Positions 43,219 through 53,094 are shown, numbered from the stretch's first letter. The stretch: 64,000 nt of DNA from Zygosaccharomyces rouxii (GCF_000026365.1 NC_012996.1:744001-808000); one strand, 5' to 3'. The notes: generated from the letters alone by a model not told the origin. Translations and numbers: made by a program.

Positions 43219-45423
43219 ATGGTGACGACAGGCAAAAGTACAATTGCCGAGAGTGCCAAGACTCCAGTGCTTACGGGGAAAAGTTCACTCGTTAGATGGG
43301 TTCAAACAGTACTCACATTTACTATCTTTTTGGCTATATTTGGTGCAGCTGTATCTTCAAGATTGTTCTCCGTTATTAGATTTGAATCAATTATTCACGA
43401 ATTCGATCCATGGTTTAACTTTAGAGCTACCAAATATTTGGTTACACATTCCTTTTTGGAATTTTTGAATTGGTTCGACGATAGAACATGGTATCCACTA
43501 GGTAGAGTCACTGGTGGTACCCTTTATCCAGGATTGATGACAACAAGTGGTGCTGTATGGCATTTATTGAAGCGTATTGGTTTACCAGTTGATATTAGAA
43601 ACGTTTGCGTTATGTTTGCACCTGCTTTCTCGGGGATTACTGCATTGGCTACTTATCATTTTACTAAAGAGATCAAGGATAGTGGTGCAGGTCTGTTGGC
43701 GGCCGCCTTTATGGCGATTGTGCCAGGTTACATTTCTAGATCAGTTGCAGGTTCTTACGATAACGAAGCTATTGCAATTACCCTTTTAATGGTTACTTTC
43801 ATGTTCTGGATTAAAGCTCAAAAGACAGGTTCTATTTTGCACGCAACTTTAACCGCATTATTCTATTTCTACATGGTTTCAGCATGGGGTGGTTACGTGT
43901 TTATTACCAATTTGATCCCTCTACACATTTTTATTCTCATCTTGATGGGTCGTTACAATGCCAAACTATATTCAGCCTACACCACTTGGTATGCAATTGG
44001 TACTTTGGCATCTATGCAAATTCCATTTGTTGGGTTTTTACCAATTAGATCTAATGACCACATGGCCGCACTTGGTGTTTTCGGTCTTTTGCAACTAGTG
44101 GCATTTGGTCATTTCGTCAAGACTAAAGTTTCATCCGATAAATTCAGAGTTGTTATGATAGTTTCCCTTGCATTGATCCTTGTTGTCGGTGTTGCAGCTC
44201 TATTCGCTTTGACTTATTTCGGTTTCATTGCTCCATGGACTGGTAGATTTTACTCTCTTTGGGATACTAACTATGCCAAGATCCACATCCCTATCATTGC
44301 ATCTGTCTCCGAACATCAACCTGTTGCATGGCCTGCTTTCTTCTTCGATACTCATTTCCTCATCTGGTTATTCCCAGCGGGTGTTTTCCTATTATTCTTA
44401 GACTTGAAGGATGAACACGTTTTTGTCATTGTCTACTCAGTTCTATGTTCGTACTTTGCTGGTGTTATGATCAGATTAATGTTGACTTTGACACCGGTGA
44501 TATGTGTTGCAGCTGCGGTGGCACTATCTAAGATATTTGACGTGTATTTGGATTTCTCTCACACTATGAAAAACAAAAAGGTTAACGTCAGTAATCTAGT
44601 GTCACGTCTATTGGTTTCATCAACTTTTATCTTTTATTTGGTGCTATTTGTTTTCCACTGTACTTGGGTTAATAAGATGGCTTATTCTTCACCATCAGTT
44701 GTTTTGCCATCGACTACCTACGACGGTCGTACCGTTTTAATTGATGATTTCCGTGAAGCCTACTACTGGTTAAGATTAAACACCGAAGAAGATGCAAAGA
44801 TTGCTTCATGGTGGGATTATGGTTACCAAATTGGTGGTATGGCCGATAGAACTACACTAGTTGACAATAACACCTGGAACAATACACATATTGCACTTGT
44901 TGGTAAGGCAATGGCATCCCCAGAGGAAAAATCCTATGAAATTTTAAAACAATTAGACGCTGATTACGTGCTAGTCATCTTTGGTGGTCTATTAGGTTTC
45001 AGTGGTGATGATGTCAATAAATTCTTATGGATGGTAAGGATTAGTGAAGGTATATGGCCAGACGAAATTAATGAACGAAATTATTTCAGTGCCACAGGTG
45101 AATACCGTGTGGATTCTTCAGCATCACAAACTATGAAAGAATGTCTGATGTACAAAATGTCTTATCAAGGATACCCCGAATTGTTTGGTGGTCAAGGTAT
45201 TGATAAAGTGCGTGGTCAAACTATTCTACCAAGTGATGTCCTTCCATTAGATTATTTCGAAGAAGTTTTCACATCTGAAAATTGGTTAGTTAGGTTATAC
45301 CAATTGAAGAAAGAAGATTCTGAAGGTAGATCCCTCAAGGATGCAGGTGATTACGAAAGAAGTACTACTAAATCAAACAAAAAGAAGAATTTCAAGAAAC
45401 CCGACTTAGATTTAAGAGTCTAA
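43219..45423 (+). CDS. STT3: Oligosaccharyltransferase catalytic subunit Stt3
   Basis: Stt3 transfers Glc3Man9GlcNAc2 from dolichyl-PP to Asn-X-Ser/Thr in the ER lumen. From the ATG at 43219 the product has 734 residues (718 in S. cerevisiae, YGL022W). An in-frame ATG at 43090 would add 43 residues with no family counterpart, so I prefer 43219. The multi-spanning membrane part (about 25-480) holds the HEFDPWFNFRATK loop with the metal-binding Asp and the SVSEHQ motif. The lumenal C-terminal domain carries the WWDYGYQIGG acceptor-binding motif (about 530) and NNTWNNTH. The tail SNKKKNFKKPDLDLRV resembles that of S. cerevisiae. Confidence 0.97.
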   Translation: MVTTGKSTIAESAKTPVLTGKSSLVRWVQTVLTFTIFLAIFGAAVSSRLFSVIRFESIIHEFDPWFNFRATKYLVTHSFLEFLNWFDDRTWYPLGRVTGGTLYPGLMTTSGAVWHLLKRIGLPVDIRNVCVMFAPAFSGITALATYHFTKEIKDSGAGLLAAAFMAIVPGYISRSVAGSYDNEAIAITLLMVTFMFWIKAQKTGSILHATLTALFYFYMVSAWGGYVFITNLIPLHIFILILMGRYNAKLYSAYTTWYAIGTLASMQIPFVGFLPIRSNDHMAALGVFGLLQLVAFGHFVKTKVSSDKFRVVMIVSLALILVVGVAALFALTYFGFIAPWTGRFYSLWDTNYAKIHIPIIASVSEHQPVAWPAFFFDTHFLIWLFPAGVFLLFLDLKDEHVFVIVYSVLCSYFAGVMIRLMLTLTPVICVAAAVALSKIFDVYLDFSHTMKNKKVNVSNLVSRLLVSSTFIFYLVLFVFHCTWVNKMAYSSPSVVLPSTTYDGRTVLIDDFREAYYWLRLNTEEDAKIASWWDYGYQIGGMADRTTLVDNNTWNNTHIALVGKAMASPEEKSYEILKQLDADYVLVIFGGLLGFSGDDVNKFLWMVRISEGIWPDEINERNYFSATGEYRVDSSASQTMKECLMYKMSYQGYPELFGGQGIDKVRGQTILPSDVLPLDYFEEVFTSENWLVRLYQLKKEDSEGRSLKDAGDYERSTTKSNKKKNFKKPDLDLRV

Positions 45424-45473
45424 GATTTATAAAATAATAACTATAAACTCGTATATATAGAAGAAAGTGTCCT

Positions 45474-46421
45474 TTAGTGTCCAACCCAACTGAATCTATT
45501 TTTTCTCTTATTTTTATTTTTATGTTTATTGTAAAATGCCACTTCATCTCTATAAAGTCTTTGCGTATGGCCAGTTAGATTCGTAACCACATTTTCAAAA
45601 GTCGTCTTATCCTTAACCAAATCGATTTGTTCAGCTCGTGACTCTTGTAATTTGATCAATAAGAGATCAATTGATTGGCATAATTTATCGTGATACCCCT
45701 GTAAATTTTCTACTTCATCCGGCGATATGGCTAAAAGTCCAGGAATCTCTTTTTCCTCTTGCTTTTCAACTTCCTCTTGCAAGAAAATCGGTGCTAATGG
45801 TGGTGAATAATTGATTCCTAATTGATCTCTTAGTGCTGTCTGCGAACGACTTTTATTGTCATCAAGCATATTAAGCAACGCAATGAAAAGACTATCATTC
45901 AACGGCTCGCGTCCAAGTTCCTGTTTATTTGGTATTGTTCTTTCAGGTATTCTTAAAATGTGCCAAAGGTTAGATTTGATATGTGATTTATCCCAAATGA
46001 AGGGTCTTAAAACCGTTCGTAGCAGTACTAGCTGTTCGTAAATGATCCTTGGTCTTTCATCTTGTATCAATGTATCCAATTCAACATTGGGTAGTGGTTC
46101 TTTCGGTATACTGTCATCGAGTGGTAGTATTTGATCGAGATATTTCTCCACATTATTTGAGTCGTCATCGAGTTCTTGTGACACTTCTTCCGCTATATGT
46201 TCCTCTTCTTGTTCAATAGATGCATCTGAAAAACTACCAAAATCATCGCTATCGCTCTCTTGTTCTTGCTGAGTATCTCCCTTGTGTTCATCTGCTATTT
46301 CATCAGAATTGGCTACCTGCCTTGATTCCACGTCATTCACCTTGATTTCTTTGTCTCTTGTATCTTGGGTAACAGGATCTGCATGAGGTTCATTAGAGGG
46401 GTTTGAATGACTCATATCCAT
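45474..46421 (-). CDS. LAA2: AP-1 accessory protein Laa2
   Basis: Laa2 (YBL010C) links Laa1 to the AP-1 clathrin adaptor at the trans-Golgi and endosomes. The 315-residue protein (280 in S. cerevisiae) has an acidic N-terminus (about 1-110). This includes DSDDFGSFSDAS (about 58-69), an acidic-phenylalanine motif of the type that binds the AP-1 gamma-ear, as in aftiphilin. A helical region follows at about 115-315, ending in a basic NKHKNKNKRKNRF stretch. It converges with STT3, with stops about 50 bp apart. Its place next to the ALK gene matches YBL010C-YBL009W. Confidence 0.88.
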   Translation of the reverse strand: MDMSHSNPSNEPHADPVTQDTRDKEIKVNDVESRQVANSDEIADEHKGDTQQEQESDSDDFGSFSDASIEQEEEHIAEEVSQELDDDSNNVEKYLDQILPLDDSIPKEPLPNVELDTLIQDERPRIIYEQLVLLRTVLRPFIWDKSHIKSNLWHILRIPERTIPNKQELGREPLNDSLFIALLNMLDDNKSRSQTALRDQLGINYSPPLAPIFLQEEVEKQEEKEIPGLLAISPDEVENLQGYHDKLCQSIDLLLIKLQESRAEQIDLVKDKTTFENVVTNLTGHTQRLYRDEVAFYNKHKNKNKRKNRFSWVGH

Positions 46422-47256
46422 GCTTGACGAAGTTCAATGAGGCTCCTGAGATCTGTATATTTTTATTCTTTCCCTAGTATATAGTCTTTCATATCAGAAG
46501 CCTTAGGCTAGACCAGCTAAAATGCTGTCCGGGGTAGCCGAGGAAAAGAACAGTGTCCGGGAACCGACGACAGAAAATGTTAAAAGATAATACCAATTTT
46601 TGAAAAATTATAGCATAATAATTTAGCGGTTTTCATTTCATGTTAGGACATCTTACAATATTAAAAAACCTCTAGAAATTTATACCACTTTTCTTCAAAA
46701 TTAATTCCGACTGTAGGACAAGATATACCAGCCGGACAGGAGCAAGACGAGATCCCAGGACCCATCCGCATGTAGCTTTATAAGATATTTATTTCAATTA
46801 CCAGTTAAGCTATTATCGTTAATAAACTACTAACTTACGGTCAGATGCTAAGATCGCAACTGGACTACCTGCCATGTTTTGGCTACTTGATCGTTAACAT
46901 GGCACCGTTTCATAGGGAAGTATAATTACCTTCGATAGTCAGATAGAGAAACAGATGTTCTTCATGTATCTGTCGCTTTACGTGGGTTGTTGTGTGAAAA
47001 CTTCGATTATTAGATTACGTTTGAGCATCATCAAGAAACATTGCGGATGCTTAGGTGAAATATCTTGTAAAGGAATCAATTCTGTCTTCAGTATTTTTTT
47101 GAGAGCACCGTACATTGTAGTAATACTCTTACACTTTGCTACATGCAAGATGTGAGGACTTCTTGTGGATATTGTAGTCCTCTAGTCGATGCATTCTTGT
47201 CGTGCACCTTTCATCAGTATTCTTGGTAAGAGACCGACAAAAAAAATTGATTATTT

Positions 47257-47336
47257 TGCTTCCCACGAGAATTGAACCAGGGACATGTAGGTTTTCATCA
47301 TACTAAAGAAATAGTTTTAAAACTACTGAGAACCAT
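47257..47336 (-). pseudogene. Possible tRNA relic
   Basis: On the minus strand, GGTTCAATTCT (47268-47278) resembles a Pol III B box. CTCAGTAG (47323-47330) resembles part of an A box, about 50 nt earlier. A run of eight T follows the 3' side (47239-47246). Acceptor and T stems do not pair properly, so it is not a working tRNA. It may be a decayed copy or chance. Confidence 0.25.
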
Positions 47337-47543
47337 GTAAAAATCTCAGCTGTGATTAAATCGTTATCTCTGATATAGCAGAATAGCACCTCTAGCCGCT
47401 TTGGTCCTAGATATCTTATCTGTCCGAGCCTCCATGGAAGTCCGGACAAATCGCGAAATACTTCATCAGAACTTGAAGACACCAACACCAACTTCCAAAT
47501 TACAAATAACAACAACAACAACAACAACAAATAAACAAACAAA

Positions 47544-47699
47544 ATGGAAGGTCAGGAGAACCGAGATCTCATGGATGCACCACAATTTGCGCATTCAAGC
47601 TCTAAAGAGTCAGGTGCTTCACTTAAAAGGTTATCCAATGGGTTAAAAAGAAAACAAAAACAAAGCATTTTCGAGATGCGATTAGCAAAATACACCTAG
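47544..47699 (+). CDS. Possible micro-protein, 51 residues
   Basis: This short frame starts in a strong context (ACAAAATGG) right after a CAA/AAC-rich leader-like stretch. It encodes a hydrophilic peptide beginning MEGQENRDLMDAP and ending FEMRLAKYT, with a basic KRLSNGLKRKQKQ segment. I recognise no homologue. A CGCGAAA site lies about 90 bp upstream. It may equally be an upstream open frame or noise. Confidence 0.3.
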   Translation: MEGQENRDLMDAPQFAHSSSKESGASLKRLSNGLKRKQKQSIFEMRLAKYT

Positions 47700-48082
47700 T
47701 CCGGTATTATTGTCAATGGGAAGCTATTGATTCTTATGCCCTATTAGCCAGAATGTGAAAAAACGGAAAAGAGGAGTGCGGACCCTCAGATTCCCTTGTA
47801 GGAATCTTTCCCCATTGAATTTTTGAATCGGGCTGCATATTTTACCATGAATAATGGAATAATAAAAATATACTGATCTCTCGGTTGTTGTTTTCCTTGC
47901 GCTCAATCTAAAAAGGTTTTTCAGCACTAGTACTGATCATCATTAACATTGCACTAACATTTGAGTCCATCAGCATAACTTAACTTAATCTTGTTCTTTC
48001 ACTTGTTCATCTGAAGTCTCTGAGCTCTCGAGAATTTGTTGTCTTTTGTCGCAACACTAAGAATAACAAGAAAGAAAGGATC

Positions 48083-50320
48083 ATGGCAATGGACCTGGAT
48101 TCATCATTTGGTGAGTTCGCGGATGACAGAAGATTCATTGCACTTGTGGTTTCTGATAATGAAGATGATTACGATTCTTCGACAGATGAAGCTGCCTCAG
48201 ATGATGAATCCCTAGAGGCAACACCAAAGGCTAATATTACACCATTAGGAGTTCGCAATAGTAGTAATCTCAACATCCTCAACCAAGATACTAGCCATAG
48301 CAATAACAATAACAATAACTATGGTGCTAATAACAACAAGACCCCAGTGCCGAATTCTCCAAGGGTTAGCGGATCCGTTAGATCACCAGCTACAACGAAA
48401 TCGAATAAGGATGAGAAAAAAAGATGGTCTTTCATCTCTAATCATTCATCAACATCATCTAACAACGCGAAGAAAAGATGGTCAACACTGTCATCATTCA
48501 CAGATTCAAAGGATAAAGATGCGAAAAGGGACGAAAAGGAAAAGGATAAGTTTGTTAGAAGAGTCCCCACTCAAGGATCAGGATCTGTTTCGTCACACAA
48601 GAGAATTTCAATAGATCAACATTTCGAACATAGTCCGACTTCCAAAAGGTCATCAACAGGTTCTTCGTTGAAACAACTATTCGGGCTGATCGCATTAAAT
48701 GATGAAAACAAGGAAAATCACTACCCTCAAAAGAAGCAAGAAAGCGCTAAAGTTCCTTCCACGGCATCTACCAGAGGACAACCGCTCAAGGAAAGACGTA
48801 ATACTAATGTGGAGACTCCATCAAGTCAAAGGAACTCTGCTTTCTTAGGAAAGACCGAAATGCCAAGAAGACAATCCAGATTACACACTCATTCGCCGTC
48901 AATTAGCTCGTTATCATCGCTCACATCGAGTTCTAAATGGAAATTTTGGCAGAGAAGTGGTAATAGCATTCGTGATAGAACGATATCCAGACCTCTTTCT
49001 ACACATTCTTTAGTGGGACCTCCCACCGATCCAACTACTAAAACCAAAAGTTCATTCTCAGAATTGCACAAGGCAATCTATGCCAATAACAATAGTACTT
49101 TTGAAGACAACAGTTCATCGATTTCTAACAGCTTGTCCAAAAGGTTGTCTTCATCAAACCTTTCCCTAGGTAATTTAAAGCATCGTTCCTCACAGTCAAG
49201 TTTAAAGCATAAATCTTCACAATCCTCATTACAGAGGTTTAAGACAAGAAGGAAATCTAATAACATGGCGGAAGAGGGTTCCATCTCTTCTTCAGGTTCT
49301 CACTCTCATCATCCCAAGATCTCATTACCGGTAGTTGATCAAATGTCAAGAGATAAAATTAAAACTAAGCTAAGAAATTCATCTTCATTGTTATCATTGC
49401 ATTCATCTTTGCCCATTATGATGAAAGATTACGATGAGGTCGTCTTACAGCAAATATTAGAATATTGTGACGTTAGCAAAGAGTTGCCATACGATGATGA
49501 CTACATACCGGTTTTAAAAAATGCAACGGAACTATCAACTCATGTTTGGAGAGCACAGAGTGAAGGTACAAACGTGATTTACAAAAAACTACCGCTGGAA
49601 ACTTTGGAAGATGTTACTTATTCGAAATCTATGTGTTTGCACGAATTGAAAATGTTACGCCTTTCTAAAGGTACCACTGGTCTGCCCTATCTGCTAAGAT
49701 CTTTTGTGATTAGAGAAAGACCAATTTTTGATGAAGAGACTGCTTCTACTACAGAAGGTAAGTTGTATTTGCTTATCATTCTCCGTGATAATGGTACACC
49801 GTTGTCACAAATCAAGTTGAATACTTGGCCGCAAGCTTTAAAAATATTCTGGCAAGTAGTCACCACACTTTACGTGGCAGAGACTAAGTTTGAATTCGAG
49901 CACAGAAGCTTGAGTTTGGACCACATATTAGTGGACGACCATCTTAACGTTACGCTTTGCGACTTGAAAGGTGCAAGAGCTTATTGGGCATCGCGTAAAG
50001 AAACTTTATTCACTAGATTAGATCATCCATTATTTTTCCAAGGCGGTGGCGATTACCAATTCGACGTTTACAATTTAATGAGAGCGATTTTATCTGAAAC
50101 ATCATGGGATAATTACGAGCCAAGAACCAATTTATTGTGGCTACATTTCCTATTGTACAAATTATTTCATGCTTACGGTGATAAACTTGTATTGCAAGGA
50201 AGGGAAAGATTGGCCGCGCTGGCGCAACTGCTTGACCCTAGTTCCAACGCAAGACGTAGCATCTTCAAGAGAAACGAAAGAGAAGTCAGATCGTGTGGTG
50301 ATCTCCTGAGGTTTAAATGA
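48083..50320 (+). CDS. ALK1: Haspin-family kinase Alk1/Alk2
   Basis: The 745-residue protein is the single ancestor-type copy of S. cerevisiae ALK1 (YGL021W) and ALK2 (YBL009W), cell-cycle-regulated haspin-like proteins that influence mitotic polarity and spindle positioning. Residues about 1-430 are Ser/Asn/Lys-rich and disordered. They include NDENKENHY (about 208), a KEN-box-like motif that could target it to the APC, and tandem LKHRSSQSSLKHKSSQSSLQ repeats. The divergent haspin kinase domain spans about 450-740. HRSLSLDHILV is the catalytic-loop counterpart, with Ser in place of the HRD aspartate position, and LCDLKGARA is the metal-binding counterpart. The upstream neighbour LAA2 and downstream GET1 match both S. 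cerevisiae blocks. ALK1 versus ALK2 cannot be separated in a pre-WGD genome. Confidence 0.9.
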   Translation: MAMDLDSSFGEFADDRRFIALVVSDNEDDYDSSTDEAASDDESLEATPKANITPLGVRNSSNLNILNQDTSHSNNNNNNYGANNNKTPVPNSPRVSGSVRSPATTKSNKDEKKRWSFISNHSSTSSNNAKKRWSTLSSFTDSKDKDAKRDEKEKDKFVRRVPTQGSGSVSSHKRISIDQHFEHSPTSKRSSTGSSLKQLFGLIALNDENKENHYPQKKQESAKVPSTASTRGQPLKERRNTNVETPSSQRNSAFLGKTEMPRRQSRLHTHSPSISSLSSLTSSSKWKFWQRSGNSIRDRTISRPLSTHSLVGPPTDPTTKTKSSFSELHKAIYANNNSTFEDNSSSISNSLSKRLSSSNLSLGNLKHRSSQSSLKHKSSQSSLQRFKTRRKSNNMAEEGSISSSGSHSHHPKISLPVVDQMSRDKIKTKLRNSSSLLSLHSSLPIMMKDYDEVVLQQILEYCDVSKELPYDDDYIPVLKNATELSTHVWRAQSEGTNVIYKKLPLETLEDVTYSKSMCLHELKMLRLSKGTTGLPYLLRSFVIRERPIFDEETASTTEGKLYLLIILRDNGTPLSQIKLNTWPQALKIFWQVVTTLYVAETKFEFEHRSLSLDHILVDDHLNVTLCDLKGARAYWASRKETLFTRLDHPLFFQGGGDYQFDVYNLMRAILSETSWDNYEPRTNLLWLHFLLYKLFHAYGDKLVLQGRERLAALAQLLDPSSNARRSIFKRNEREVRSCGDLLRFK

Positions 50321-50351
50321 ATTGTACGTATTTGTAATTAATTTTTTTTAT

Positions 50352-51065
50352 TTAGTCTAATTCAACTTTGTCATCGGTGATTTCAAGTTTCTCTGGTCTC
50401 TTGGTTTCTGCTTTGGTTGCAGATTTGGACTTCTGTGGTGGTGGACTCACTGGTTTTTCCAAGATCACTTGTTTGACCAAAAATTCAAGTGTATTTATGG
50501 TCGCTTGCAATGCCCAAATCCAGATTCCCAAAGAAACACCATGGGGTGCGTAATCTTGAATGTTCAGAGATCCATTTCTCAAATATTGTAATGGTCCCAA
50601 TGCTAGATACAGCCAACCACGAGCCCAAACTCCTGTCACTAATTTGGGGAAAAGATCCTGCTTGGGAAAATGGTAAACCACATGGCTTCTTTGCCATATC
50701 TTGAGGATCCAGAACGGTATAGTCAGGCCAATTAATTTAACTCTGCCAAAAACTTTCTTGGAAGAAGTGTTGGTCTCCTGCAATTTATCACGAATAGTGC
50801 CCAGTTTTTTATCCAATTCGCCCAATTTGCGGTTATTCTTTGTCCAACGAGCATAGTTATCCTGTGCAGAAATTGAGTGGTTCTCTTCTTGCAACCTTAG
50901 ACGCTCTGACAGAAGTTCATGATATTGACTATTCAATTTACGAGCTTCAGGTGTCAACGTTAACTTTGTGAACCATTTGTCTTGGTATGAGGATGTATAC
51001 TCCAAAACTTTTCCCAAAAGTATGAAGAAGATACAACAGTATACGATCCAACCTCCAGAATCCAT
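50352..51065 (-). CDS. GET1: GET receptor subunit Get1
   Basis: Get1, with Get2, is the ER receptor for Get3, which inserts tail-anchored proteins. The 237-residue protein (235 in S. cerevisiae, YGL020C) has three membrane segments: about 4-22, about 110-130 and about 180-205. A cytosolic coiled coil (about 32-100) contains NSISAQDNYARWTKNNRKLGELD in reduced variants, the Get3-binding region; the SAQDNYARWTKNNRK stretch is strongly conserved. The frame is open to an upstream TTG. The first ATG (51063-51065) gives the expected short lumenal N-terminus. It is divergent from CKB1. Confidence 0.95.
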   Translation of the reverse strand: MDSGGWIVYCCIFFILLGKVLEYTSSYQDKWFTKLTLTPEARKLNSQYHELLSERLRLQEENHSISAQDNYARWTKNNRKLGELDKKLGTIRDKLQETNTSSKKVFGRVKLIGLTIPFWILKIWQRSHVVYHFPKQDLFPKLVTGVWARGWLYLALGPLQYLRNGSLNIQDYAPHGVSLGIWIWALQATINTLEFLVKQVILEKPVSPPPQKSKSATKAETKRPEKLEITDDKVELD

Positions 51066-51331
51066 GTTAAAGCAATTCTTAGTCTTCAATGGGATTCTAA
51101 GATAGTCTGTTTTTTATCTTAATCCGTTGTATACTGTTTCAATTTCAAATTCAAGCACTTTTTCCTCTTCCTTTTTTCTTCACCATCCTTTTCGATAAAA
51201 GAGGCAAGCAATACTACCAAACACTTGAAAGAAGTGGAATTAAAAATCAAATCGATTAGATTCGAAATCCCAGTGATCTTCTAATTGAAAAGAACGAGTA
51301 AATATTTATCCCATTGGAAGGAACCCCCTCA

Positions 51332-52150
51332 ATGCCACAGGATTTCATTGAAGATCTTTCACATCCAGGATCATCTGAAGATGATAGTGGAACTTACGAC
51401 GAGTGGATTCCTACCTTTTGCTCAAGATTTGGGCATGAATACTTTTGTCAAGTACCTACTGATTTTATCGAAGATGATTTTAATATGACTTCTTTATCAC
51501 AAGAGGTTCCACACTATAGAAAGGCATTAGATTTGATATTGGATTTAGAAGCCATGAGTGACGAAGAGGATGAAGATGAAGATGCTGATATGGGCACACA
51601 AAATGGTAATGAAAGCGGTGGTGGTAAACCACAACTGGTAAACCGTTCTTTAGCGGAACACGCTGCAGAACAACTGTACGGACTAATCCATGCTCGTTAC
51701 ATTTTAACAAAACCAGGATTACAAGCAATGGCAGAAAAATTTGATCATAAGGAATTTGGCACATGTCCCCGTTACTACTGCGGTGGTATGCAGCTATTAC
51801 CATGTGGATTAAATGATACTATTGGTAAGAATACAGTGCGGCTATACTGCCCCAGTTGTCAAGATTTATACTTACCCCAATCATCTCGCCACCTCTGCAT
51901 GGAAGGTGCATATTGGGGAACAAGTTTCCCAGGTGTTTTTTTGAAGCACTTTGAAGAATTAGAAGAATACGTGGAACGTAAGAATAAAGAGATCTTTGAA
52001 TTGAAAGTTTTCGGATTTAGAATTAATGATGCTGCTATAAGTGGACCAAGAATGAAATGGCTAAGGCAGTACCCCTCGACACCTGATGAATGGGAAGAAT
52101 TTTCCAAATGTGAGTTTGAAATTCCAGAATTGCCAGAAACTAATGCATAA
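51332..52150 (+). CDS. CKB1: Casein kinase 2 regulatory subunit Ckb1
   Basis: Ckb1 is the beta subunit of CK2. The frame is open from a TTG at 51314, but the ATG at 51332 gives MPQDFIEDLSHPGSSEDD, which lines up with the S. cerevisiae start, for 272 residues (278 in YGL019W). The CK2-beta fold is clear: YDEWIPTFCSRFGHEYFCQVP, an acidic loop (about 70-90), and the zinc-binding cysteines in CPRYYCGGMQLLPCG and VRLYCPSCQDLY (about 148-190). These cysteines mediate dimerisation. The C-terminal GPRMKWLRQYPSTPDEWEEF is also conserved. Confidence 0.97.
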   Translation: MPQDFIEDLSHPGSSEDDSGTYDEWIPTFCSRFGHEYFCQVPTDFIEDDFNMTSLSQEVPHYRKALDLILDLEAMSDEEDEDEDADMGTQNGNESGGGKPQLVNRSLAEHAAEQLYGLIHARYILTKPGLQAMAEKFDHKEFGTCPRYYCGGMQLLPCGLNDTIGKNTVRLYCPSCQDLYLPQSSRHLCMEGAYWGTSFPGVFLKHFEELEEYVERKNKEIFELKVFGFRINDAAISGPRMKWLRQYPSTPDEWEEFSKCEFEIPELPETNA

Positions 52151-52337
52151 CGTAACGACTATGGTTCTTTTGATTTCAATTATAAAAAAAAAAATTCTTT
52201 TACAAGACGCACATATAAAAACTGAAGGTGGTTTGATGGAAAATGTATATATAGCTTTTATTTTCTTCTTTCTTTTGTCCTCATCACATCATGACTATTT
52301 CATTACAGTTATTGTTCTTATTGTAACATTCATCATT

Positions 52338-52919
52338 TCAATGATTGATAGTAACTGGTTTCCCTGGTTGCCATTCCTTAATTGCCTTGGCCAAATTAAC
52401 CCAGTATTTTAATTCCACTGTTAATCTCGCGGCCCTACCATAATCCATAGTCTCGTAGCACTCTTGTAACTGTGATTCAATTCCTTTAATACGATCCCTA
52501 TTTTCCAAATCAATATTCCGAACATCTTCCTCACTTAGAACTTCCTCCAACTGCTCATGAGTGTCTAGAACTTGCATCAATATGCTAGGATCACTTTGCA
52601 TTATACTTTGGGAGAGTCTTTCTTCAGTTAAGTCCATATTGTTTAAAACTTTGAGCATGTACTGCGATCTTGGCAACGGCTCTTTCAGAGTGTGGTAGGC
52701 CTTATTGAGCAGAGATGAATAATTACCGCCACTACTTGAGACTTCCTGTGAGAGATTCCCACCTAACATGTCAGGATGGTGTTGTGCCTGTAGGTTTCGA
52801 TACTCCTTACGTAGCTGTCTCTCGTTAAAATTCCAAACTGGAGCCTTCTTGGGGAAGGTTTGGGGAAAGAGTTCATAAAATGTGCTTAGGAAACGCCTTT
52901 GCCTTACTAGATTTAGCAT
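52338..52919 (-). CDS. JAC1: Mitochondrial J-protein Jac1
   Basis: Jac1 (HscB type) is the J-domain co-chaperone that passes the Isu scaffold to the Hsp70 Ssq1 during Fe-S cluster biogenesis. The 193-residue protein (184 in S. cerevisiae, YGL018C) has a short mitochondrial presequence (MLNLVRQRRFLSTF). A J domain follows at about 15-85, with the HPD motif in AQHHPDMLGG (about 46-55) and LNKAYHTLKEPLPRSQYML. The C-terminal three-helix Isu-binding domain (about 100-193) includes ESQLQECYETMDYGRA and LTVELKYWVNLAKAI. Divergent from ATE1. Confidence 0.97.
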   Translation of the reverse strand: MLNLVRQRRFLSTFYELFPQTFPKKAPVWNFNERQLRKEYRNLQAQHHPDMLGGNLSQEVSSSGGNYSSLLNKAYHTLKEPLPRSQYMLKVLNNMDLTEERLSQSIMQSDPSILMQVLDTHEQLEEVLSEEDVRNIDLENRDRIKGIESQLQECYETMDYGRAARLTVELKYWVNLAKAIKEWQPGKPVTINH

Positions 52920-53094
52920 ATTTGATCCTTTTTGTCTCGATTTTTCCTATTACCCTTGGAAGTTAGTTGGGTTAGTAGTTCGTACCGTTAAGTTAATAAG
53001 TTCATGCTAAAAGCATCTTCAACACTTGCTACAGGTAAAAGGTCTGTTCGAGAGAATTGGTTGGAACCAAGAGACTTTGAAGGTTAATTTAACC

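Larger units (their letters stand above)
46422..48082. other. Long LAA2-ALK divergent region
   Basis: This 1.66 kb region has no clear gene. It holds repeated TGTCCGG/CCGGACA motifs (46526, 46554, 46732, 47440, 47698) and a tRNA-like relic on the minus strand (47257-47336). It also has a CGCGAAA (SBF-type) site at 47452-47458, a (CAA)n run (about 47507-47530) and a 51-codon open frame with good start context (47544-47699). Confidence 0.55.

Noticed and set aside
46955..47155. 66-codon plus-strand frame in the LAA2-ALK gap
   Set aside because: Hydrophobic and cysteine-rich but with no recognisable family, poor context and no conservation evidence.
51314..51331. Earlier start for CKB1
   Set aside because: The codon at 51314 is TTG. 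The ATG at 51332 matches the conserved N-terminus.
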